NCBI GenBank assembly: GCA_001430745.1
Contig: KQ481983.1
Location: forward strand, 2,456,182-2,469,198
From: Auxenochlorella pyrenoidosa
Lineage: Eukaryota > Chlorophyta > Trebouxiophyceae > Chlorellales > Chlorellaceae
Direction of reading: 5' to 3'
DNA length: 13,017 nucleotides
A program made the position numbers and the translations under genes. Below are positions 6,415-13,017 of the stretch, in pieces; position 1 is the first letter of the stretch, and each line of letters begins with the position of its first letter. The notes below the pieces were generated by a model that saw nothing but the letters and a program-made list of their open reading frames with translations, searched no databases and was not told the DNA's origin.

Positions 6415-8937
6415 CTACGTCCTGCGCACCGGTGCTGCAGCGAGTGCTGCGCGCCGCATGAGGCGCACGCACACCGGGTCTGCCGTCCCTGCCAGCCCAT
6501 TGCAGTCGTTGTCGGCGCCGGCCCGGCACGAGGCCAGGGTCTCGGCGCCGGCCTTGCGACAGATGGTGACGGTGGCGGAGCCCGGGAAGGCGGCCTTGAG
6601 GCGCACCACCAGCCCCGCGGTGGGGTGGGTCCACGCCTGGCCGGCGCCCAGCGCAGCGTGCCAGGTGGTTTCTTTGGGGTCGAAGCTGTTGGTGATGCCC
6701 GCGCTGTTGACGTGCAGCTTGCTCGCGATGTCGGCGCCGGCGGCGGCGTCGCCGCCCACCTTGGTGCGGTACCCCAGGAACAGGGGGTCCACGCCCGCGG
6801 CCCAGGACGGCACGATGCGCAGCCCGGAGCGGGGCGACGCGGAGTTGGAGGCCAGGATGGTCTCCACCGTCTGGCCGGGCTTGAGGGAGGTGCCGTCTAG
6901 CTGCTGCACGCTGATCCAGCCCAGCTGCCAGGCATGCGGGGTGTTGGGGCAGCGGTCGGAGCAGCAGTAGCCCATCATGCCAGACAGGTCGGCGTCTGCA
7001 GGGGGTGGCAGGCAGGAGAGCCGTGCAGGTGAGAGGCCCGCACTCAAGCGTAAGCTTTGGGCATACACACAACAAGCAGGGCACCAATGCAGCAGCTGGA
7101 ACCAGCTGCAGATCAGGCGAGGGGGCTGCACCGCCGCAGCCCGAGCAGTGTCGCCGACTCACAGTCGTCAAACACGCCGGTGGAGGTGTTGGCGCCCGCG
7201 TGCGCAAGGAACATGTTGTGCCCCAGCTCGTGGGCAATGGCCTGGGGCGTGGTCCAAAAGTCGCTGCCAATCCAGGCGCGGCACTCGTAGGAGCCGTCGC
7301 AGCCGACGTAGCCGAGGCCCACAAAGGCGCAGGCGCTGGGCGGCAGCAGGTACACCCTGCAGGTGGGCGGCGGGGCGGGCAGCGGCAGGGGTCAGGCCCT
7401 GGCAGCCGCATTTTGACCGCCAGCTGCATTTGCCGTGCTGTCGGGCCTCCTCATGTGCTGCACCCGGAGCTTTCTTGCACTGCGTGTTGTGCAATCTGCC
7501 CTGCTGCGGGGTCTCACTTGTACTTGTAGGCATCAAGGTTGACGCCGCGGGCACGCAGCGCCTCGTCGGCGGCGTCGGACCAGCCGTTGAAGTCGTCAAA
7601 GTTGCAGGTCTCAAACGACCAGGCCACGCCATTGCTGCAGGGTGGGTGGACAGAGCCAGTCGGTGCCGGGGCCGGCAGGCTGCTGCAGGGCAGGGCAGTT
7701 GCTGACAGCAGGCTGCAGCCGCCTGCTGCTCCAGCGCCTCGGGCCCCTGCCCCCCCTAACCCCCCTTGCAACTCACGTGGTGCCGTTGCAGGGCAGCTTG
7801 ACGACATCTGCCACCAGGCTGTTCGCCTGGGTCAGCTTTGTCTTGCCGTACGAGCACTTGTTGTAGGTGCTGCCCACAGTGACGCCGCCGGGGTTGAGCT
7901 CCTGGAACACTGCCTTGCGGACCTGGGCAGCCGTGGTGCTAGGGATGGCGGTGTTGGTGCAGGCGGTGCCGTCGGTGTCCACGCCGGCGACTGCAGTTGG
8001 GGTGAGGGGAGGGGCAAGCGGCTGGTGAGGGCACAGAAGGGCAAAAGCAGCACAGCATGCGGCCGCAGTTCAGCTGGCCCGGCGCTCAGATAACTCAGAT
8101 GCTGGGCCCGCCCAAGCGGCAGATGGCCCCCAGCTCACTTGGAATGAAGATGGTGGATACGTCCGCTGTCACCAGTTGGTTTGTGGACAGCACGGTGGCC
8201 GCCCTGGTGGTGGTGACCGCAGCACTGGAGACCACGCCGGCAACGGCAGCTGTGCCCGCAACAGTCAGCTTGGGTGCTGCAAACCTGGCGCGAGAGGCTC
8301 GAATGGTGGCTGCTGCAAAACTGCGTGGGGCCGCCGCTGCGGGCGTGGCTGCCATGGCGGACACGCCACCCTGCTGCTGCGGCGGCGCCTGCGCCGGCAT
8401 GAAGTGCCCCGTGAGCTCAAGGTGCATGCCGCTGTGCAGGGCCGCTGCCTGTGCGGCGTTGGCCAGCTGCACCTTGATGCGGCGACCATCGGGAGTTTGC
8501 ACGCCTAGCAGCCTGCACATAGTTGGTGAAAGCAGCTGTGGGGTGGGGATCCAGCGCAGGGGACTGACAGGGCGGGGTTGCAGCACCAAAGGCACGAGCG
8601 CCTGACACCGGCTGCGAGCGCCTGACGACGGCGCCTGACGACGGCGGATATGGCCACTTTTTCTCACCGCTGCGGGGGCTGCCCTTTGACGTCTTTGGCA
8701 ATAACTATGGCCTTGCCTGCAGGAAAAGGGGCCGGGGGTGGCCTAATGAGCGTAACGAGGGTCGGAAGGATAGGGGCATTGGTAGCCCCACTCCCGCACT
8801 CTGCCTGTTGCCCCGCCGCTGAGCACCGAGCGTCTACCTGAGATCGTGATGGTCGTGGATGACTGTTGCAGCATGCGGCCCGCTGCTGTATGCCCGAGCA
8901 GGACGGCAAGCACTAGGACCGCTCTGCAGAGTGCCAT
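6415..8937 (-). CDS. Secreted M11 (gametolysin-family) zinc metallopeptidase, gene B
   Basis: Seven-exon model: 8937-8838, 8716-8668, 8512-8139, 7990-7777, 7634-7518, 7356-7163 and 6995-6415 (TAG). All borders are GT/AG, phases match, and the total is 1629 nt (542 aa). Residues 1-19 form a signal peptide (VLVLAVLLGHTAA). The propeptide (TPDGRRIKVQLANAAQ, HSGMHLELTGHFM, three Gln, then Ala/Thr/Val-rich) has no Cys. The catalytic domain starts at about 168 (VSTIFIP) and has YNKCSYGKTK, LPCNGT, NFDDFNGWSDAAD and the zinc site HELGHNMFLAH (His327, Glu328, His331, His337), the Met-turn SGMMGYCC (Met356/357) and RCPNTPHAWQLGW (364-376). Near the C-terminus are CRKAGAETLASC and ADNDCNGLAGTADPVC (to Cys525). 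All expected metzincin zinc ligands are present, so it is probably active. NGT and NTS sequons suit a secreted glycoprotein. It is a tandem, same-strand paralogue of gene A. Gametolysin-family proteases cleave wall/matrix glycoproteins during gamete or daughter-cell release; the substrate here is unknown. Confidence 0.94.
8618..8643. repeat. Two perfect 13-nt tandem copies in gene B intron 2
   Basis: The unit gcgcctgacgacg occurs at 8618-8630 and 8631-8643, with a third diverged copy (gcgcctgacaccg) at 8598-8610. All lie in the intron 8667-8513 and do not touch its splice sites. This looks like a local slippage or replication duplication. Confidence 0.85.
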
Positions 8938-8959
8938 GAGGGCTGAGCACTGTGTAAAG

Positions 8960-8967
8960 TATTTAAT
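8960..8967 (-). promoter_or_regulatory. TATA-like element upstream of gene B
   Basis: On the minus strand the octamer ATTAAATA ends 23 nt before the gene B start codon (8937), in a small AT-rich patch within GC-rich DNA. If it is a real TATA box, the 5' UTR would be very short. A TTTACA hexamer follows at 8958-8953; the same hexamer lies ahead of gene A at 5115-5110. No experimental start site is available. Confidence 0.25.
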
Positions 8968-10310
8968 GGTGAATGCGTTGCAATTGAAGCAAAGATGGCT
9001 GGCTGAGGGTCATCGCGAGAGATAGTTGATGGTGCCCGCGGCCAAGCTCCGGAAATGGCTGCCGCGTGCGATGACAACGCCGGCTCTGGCTCCGGGACGC
9101 TACTTTAGCGATCGGAGTCTTACACAAGTTGAATGGCAGGAGAGAAGGGCGCCTGCAGGTCGCTCCACCAAACTTGTGCCCAGCTGCACCGTGGCTTCAC
9201 ACGCAACGGCCATGTGCTTGCAAGCCCCCCTGCGCCCACTTGGTCAACCAGAGGGGTGAGGGGCCCTGGCGTGGCGGCCTATTCTGTCAGAATTACGGCA
9301 CTGCTCCTCGACGTCCCTTTGAAACATGTGGCACCGTCGTTCCACCTCAGTTTGCAGATGTGCCCTGTGCACGCGCCAATGTGGAGGAGCACGCCTGCTA
9401 TGCCCCCACGTGAATGTCCAGCCTGCGCTGCTGGCCACTGGCTAGCTGTACCTGTTCTTCAGGGTTTAGCACATGCACTCTGCCATGCACCTCTTTCGTG
9501 GCGGCAGCCTCGGCAGATTATGTGCAATCCTCTGCCGCTGCTGTCGCCTGCACGGCACGGTGCCCTACCTCGAACCGTGCTTAGGAGCACAGGCATGGAA
9601 AATGTAACATCACAACACCGCACCGACTCACGTGCGCGCATCAGGCATGATGCTGCCACCAAACAGGCTTCAGCCACCTCTCAACCCCAGGTATGCACGC
9701 ATGCTCGGCGCCCGCTGCCTGCCCGCTGCTGCCTTCCCGCCTCCTGCATAGCAGGCGTGCTGAGCAGGGTGTCAAAGCCCGCGGCCAGCCCCCGCGTGAA
9801 GTCCCACCTGTCTGCTAGATCCTTACATTCTTCTTGCTTCTTGCACATTCCTCTGCATGAGGTATTCCATGTTTGTGCAACAGACTGTCAGCAGCCAGCA
9901 ATGTGACGCCTGCAGCTCGTGGTGCAGCCTGGTTGGCCAACTGCGCGTCGGAGAACAGGGAGGGAACAAGTAGAGTGGCATGCTCTGACAGCATCAGGCA
10001 ATGTACAAGGCATTGTGTTGATGGGATGAAGAGTGAATGTATGGGGGGTCCAAGCGGGACGAGGGTTTGCCAGCCAGCAGCATGCGACCCTTCAGGGTGT
10101 GCCCCATAGTGTGACCGTTCATCCGGGACCGCAGACGCCGCCTTTGCATTCCTTCAAACCTTCAAAGTCCACCAGGAGGGCCAGTATGGCCAAGAACTGC
10201 GGTTGTGGGCGATCCGCTCGCCGCAACGTTCGGACGTCCTTCCCGGAGGAACCGCACCACTCCGGAAACCTGCTTGCCATCAAAGATGCTCTGCAGCGTC
10301 TCTAGCAAAC

Positions 10311-10315
10311 CAATT
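10311..10315 (+). promoter_or_regulatory. CCAAT motif upstream of the orphan gene
   Basis: A CCAAT pentamer, followed by an AT-rich patch ending near 10328, lies about 100 nt upstream of the ATG at 10417. Position and orientation suit a proximal promoter element, but a five-base motif is weak evidence. Confidence 0.25.
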
Positions 10316-10416
10316 GTACTCTAATTGACCATCGGTCGCCATTCACCAGTCAACAACTCCCTCCTCCGCCGACCAGACCACACCCCCGCTCCCCGCGCTC
10401 CCCGCCCCCGCACATC

Positions 10417-11724
10417 ATGTCCGGGCCTCCACGACCACGCGCACCAGGATGCCGGCACTGCATTAGCTGCGCCACCAAGTTCTCGAGCTGGATTGACGCC
10501 CGCTACCAGAGGTGCGGAGCGGGTTGGGGCCAAGTCCGCGAACGCGTGCCAATTTGGGCTCACGGAACATCAGGGAGTAGTGGGTCTGCAAGCGGACCGC
10601 CTTGCAGCCGGTGGTATCCTTGCCTCCCACTCGCCGCCGCCGCTCCAACGCCCGCCGCTTCACTCTGGAGCCCTGTTGTTGGTCTGGACCTAGGTGCCCA
10701 CCGTAGCCCCTCGCTCGCTGAGCCCTGCATACTGCCCACCTGTCGCTACAGGGAGGGACCTCTGGAGGCTGGCAGTGCTCTCTGCGAGTTCTGGCCTGCC
10801 GGGCTCACATCCCCTACTGGTGAGTTGGTCCAGTGCAGCCACCCTGGCGCCCTCGCGCCGCTTTTGCCAGGCCGATGCGAGCAGGTCCGCCTTTGCCACT
10901 CTAAGCATGAGCATTGATCACCTGGCTGTTCCGACCCTCTCCCCCATGCAGTGTACTTCATGGTCAGGGAGCGCCAACTCAGCTGGCAGATCCACGCTGC
11001 CGCAGCACATGCCGACGCGCTCTGGCGGTCGCAGCCTGCCGCCCTGGCCCCGGCAGCCCTGCTGCACCGCCGTGGTGCTGCGCCCTTGAGCGTGCGTGTG
11101 CCTGTCACTGCCACCGGCGTGGACACAGCCGACTCGGTGGTGTATGTCCGCAGCATCGAGTCGCGGCGCTCCAGGGCCTGCTCGCCCGCAGCAACAGCAG
11201 CGGCGGCAGCAGCAGCAGCAGTGCCATCTGCAGCAGTCTTTGCGCCCACGCCGTTGCGGGCGGTCCCTCCACCCCCGCCGCTGCCGCTGTCGGCGCCCGC
11301 CACATGGGCACCGTGTGCCGGCGCAGCTGCATCCGCTCCCCTCGCACCCGCAGCAAAGCCCGCACCGCTGCTGCGGCTGGCCACGCCGCCGGCGGTGCAC
11401 GAACGAGCACGGCCCGGTGTGCCGCCTCACAAGCGCAGCAGGCTGGACTTGCCCCCAGTGGCAGGATCCCAGCCAGGCCATGCCATTGTGCAAAGCAGCA
11501 TGGCGCAATGCCCGCAGTCACTGGCGGGCTGCGGACCGGTTCTGCTGCTAGGGCAGTCGCCGGCCGACACATGGGTTGTGATTCCGCAGCCACTGCCGCG
11601 GCAGGCGCCGCCTCATCCCCAGCAGCAGGCAGGCGCAGATGACCCGCACGGCGTGCTCTCCTGGCTGCGCAAGATCAAGAGCATGCTGGAGCACCCTGCC
11701 GCCACTGCCCCTGTCTACTGCTGA
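10417..11724 (+). CDS. Unrecognised three-exon protein (311 aa model)
   Basis: Exon model: 10417-10511, 10752-10819, 10952-11724 (TGA); GT/AG borders, phases 2 then 1 fit, total 936 nt. The third exon is the best supported: a long open frame with high GC at third codon positions beginning after a CAG acceptor (YFMVRERQLSWQIHAAAAH). The first two exons are less certain. I do not recognise a family. Visible features: a Cys/His cluster near the N-terminus (GCRHCISCATKF, residues 11-22), a helical stretch after VYFMVRERQ, an acidic-poor Ala/Pro-rich middle with poly-Ala and poly-Pro, a basic PPHKRSRLD patch that could be a nuclear localisation signal, and a C-terminal WLRKIKSMLEHP segment. No signal peptide or membrane segment is evident. 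A nuclear or regulatory protein is a guess only. It is divergent from gene B and convergent with the VPS24-type gene. Confidence 0.5.
11187..11292 (+). repeat. Ala/Pro low-complexity coding tract
   Basis: GCA/GCG/CAG-type triplets encode a poly-Ala run, followed shortly by a run of Pro codons, inside exon 3 of the orphan gene. It is likely an unstructured linker. Confidence 0.6.
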
Positions 11725-12407
11725 ACTTTGAGATGCCCACCCAGTTTAAACGGGGTCTCAACACCCGCGCTGTGACCCCTCTTCCTCCCTTTTTCATCCC
11801 TAGTGGTGCCCGCTCTTGCCTCACGGGCAGCACCCTCCTAATCTCTACGCCGGTGCTCCTCCCATCCTGCTACCAAATTACGAAGTACGTGCACTTGCAC
11901 TTGTATTCCTAGCCTGAGCAGAGTTTTGATTCCCGACCTGCAGCATCACTGACCTGCGCCCTTGCCAAATCGAGCGCCGCTTTCAAAAGCCGCACACCCT
12001 TCCAAATTTGGTATGTTCCTATGCCCTCCCTCCCCAGAATCCCTTCCCAATCCCTTTCCCTCGCAAGACCATTCTGCGGCTGCTCTGCTAATCCTATCGT
12101 TCCGAGACCCTTGCTGTCTGTATCATACAGCGCACATACTGTGTGAAGCGCCAAGCAGAAGAGTCAATATGTTTGGAGAGGCTGATGAGGGGGAGGAGCA
12201 ATGGGGTGGGCACATTCAGCCTGCGTCGTCAGACACGAGCTGACAGGTTCGGCAGGGTTGAGCAGGAGAAGAACAGCGCAAGATGGGTCCAGCAAGCGGG
12301 CAGTAGAGTACACATAACGAATGGTGGCAACAGGCAGGCAACATCGGCAGCAAGCTGGGTTGAGGAGCAGCAAGGGGAGGACATGAGCGAGCGACAGAAA
12401 GCATGCG
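11725..12407. other. Convergent spacer / 3' UTRs
   Basis: This lies between the stop of the orphan plus-strand gene (11724) and the stop of the minus-strand VPS24-type gene (12408). It is more mixed in base composition than the flanking exons. Short ORFs (11909-12154 minus, 11962-12243 plus) have no recognisable content. No TGTAA is visible on either strand in the expected position. Confidence 0.5.
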
Positions 12408-13017
12408 TCACCCTCTGACCACCGCCAGCCGCGCTTGCAAGTCTTCTCCCTCGTCTTCTGCTGGCTGCTGCTGCTGCTGCGCTGCCTGCACAGCAGACAG
12501 AACGGGCAGGAAGGGCACTGAATAGGCTGTGCCCTTGGACGTGCATGTGCATGGGAGCTGACAGACCCGCCCTGCAGGCATGCACCATGCTCTTCCTGGG
12601 CGCCAAGTCGACGTACCGCCGGCTGCAAGCGCGATGCCCGCCCCGCCCCACCCAGCCTCGCCTGTCTCTGCTGTTGCGGCGCTGCTGCCATCTGCGCGAG
12701 CGTCTCGCCCGCCACCTCCAGCAGGATCTTGTCCACCTGGCGCAGCGCGCAGCGCGGGCATGGGTGCAGGCGCATGAGTGCGGAGGGGCCGCGCCCAGGG
12801 CACTAAAGCCGGTGGCTCGCCCCTCCCCCCCCCCCGGCATTGTGCCGCCGTCCAAGACAGGTGCAGGTTACAAACAAAGGCTCAAGCTCGCAGGCAACGC
12901 AGATGCTCCAGCCCGCACGCCCCCCTGCTCCATCCTTCGGGCCACCACCACCCCACCCGGCCCAACCTGCTCCTCCGTCTCCTCCTCCAGGTCCTCCCCA
13001 TCCATCATAGAGTCCAT
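12408..13017 (-). CDS. VPS24: ESCRT-III subunit, VPS24/CHMP3-like (partial, C-terminal exons)
   Basis: Three exons are visible: 13017-12967 (continuing out of the window), 12736-12617 and 12485-12408 (TGA). All junctions are phase 0 with GT/AG borders, including a strong GTACGT donor. The first encodes an acidic helix (MMDGEDLEEETEEQ), the second VDKILLEVAGETLAQM followed by an Arg/Gly/Ala linker, and the last a Gln run, then EDEGEDLQARLAVVRG. The ending fits a MIT-interacting motif (MIM1, L-x-x-R-L-x-x-x-R), and the acidic helix plus VDKIL-E--GE order is typical of VPS24/CHMP3. In the family this subunit polymerises on endosomal membranes with VPS20/SNF7/VPS2 and recruits VPS4 through the MIM. 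The N-terminal basic membrane-binding helices lie outside the window. Other ESCRT-III members (VPS2, CHMP1) end in similar motifs, so the exact subunit is less sure than the family. Confidence 0.83.
12825..12835. repeat. C11 homopolymer in the VPS24-type gene intron
   Basis: Eleven consecutive C (G on the coding strand) sit within the intron 12966-12737. No functional meaning is evident. Confidence 0.9.

Larger units (their letters stand above)
8938..10416. other. Divergent spacer between gene B and the orphan gene
   Basis: Genes on either side point away from each other, so this region should hold two promoters. ORFs such as 9133-9906 (plus) and 10033-10305 (plus) have no recognisable domain, are rich in Cys/His/Pro/Arg as chance GC-rich frames are, and lack splice or homology support. 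Nothing else identifiable was seen apart from the CCAAT motif listed separately. Confidence 0.5.

Noticed and set aside
6140..7429. 429-codon minus-strand open frame
   Set aside because: It overlaps gene B exons 6 and 7 in another frame, crosses an intron, and is Arg/Pro-rich as expected of a GC-rich shadow.
10752..10819. Other reading frames for exon 2 of the orphan gene (one gives GGWQCSLRVLACRAHIPYW)
   Set aside because: That peptide looks protein-like, but its phases do not match exon 1 or exon 3. I kept the phase-consistent frame with modest confidence.
12164..12775. 203-codon single-exon reading of the VPS24-type C-terminus
   Set aside because: Only its first part after the acceptor fits the family. 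The GTACGT donor and the MIM1 exon downstream give a much better protein.
1..13017. tRNA/rRNA genes, CRISPR arrays, transposon ends or viral genes
   Set aside because: No cloverleaf, spaced direct repeats, terminal inverted repeats with target duplications, or transposase/viral domains were seen on either strand.

Overview
The window looks like nuclear DNA of a green alga. It is GC-rich, has many short introns (about 90-260 nt) with GT...CAG borders, contains a tandem pair of volvocine-type M11 (gametolysin family) metallopeptidases, and carries Ala/Gln/Gly/Ser low-complexity inserts inside conserved domains. A chlorophyte, perhaps Chlorella-like (Trebouxiophyceae), is the best guess. That placement is inference; the species cannot be read from the sequence.

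Layout: (1) 1-1386, plus strand: an intron, then the last exon of a plant-type pyrimidine reductase fused to a NADAR/COG3236 N-glycosidase domain (riboflavin synthesis). (2) 1387-2082: convergent 3' flanks. (3) 2083-5082, minus: M11 metallopeptidase gene A, 9 exons, 560 aa in my model. (4) 5083-6414: spacer. (5) 6415-8937, minus: M11 metallopeptidase gene B, 7 exons, 542 aa. (6) 8938-10416: divergent spacer. (7) 10417-11724, plus: an unrecognised three-exon gene (311 aa model). (8) 11725-12407: convergent spacer. (9) 12408-13017, minus: the 3' three exons of an ESCRT-III VPS24/CHMP3-type gene, which runs off the right edge.

The exon models were built by hand. I looked for GT/AG borders, required phases to match, and checked genes A and B against each other: their shared introns fall at the same codon and phase. 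Both models close exactly on a stop codon, which supports them strongly. The flanking genes are housekeeping (riboflavin, ESCRT) and show no functional link to the peptidases.

The most interesting part is the peptidase pair. The two genes encode secreted zinc proteases with the same architecture: signal peptide, cysteine-free propeptide, HExGHNxFxxH zinc site, SGMMGY Met-turn, and a C-terminal DNDC motif. They differ by two introns, a poly-Gln length difference and a basic tail, and they share short patches of almost identical DNA that suggest gene conversion or strong constraint. I found no RNA gene, CRISPR array, transposon or bacterial-type operon.
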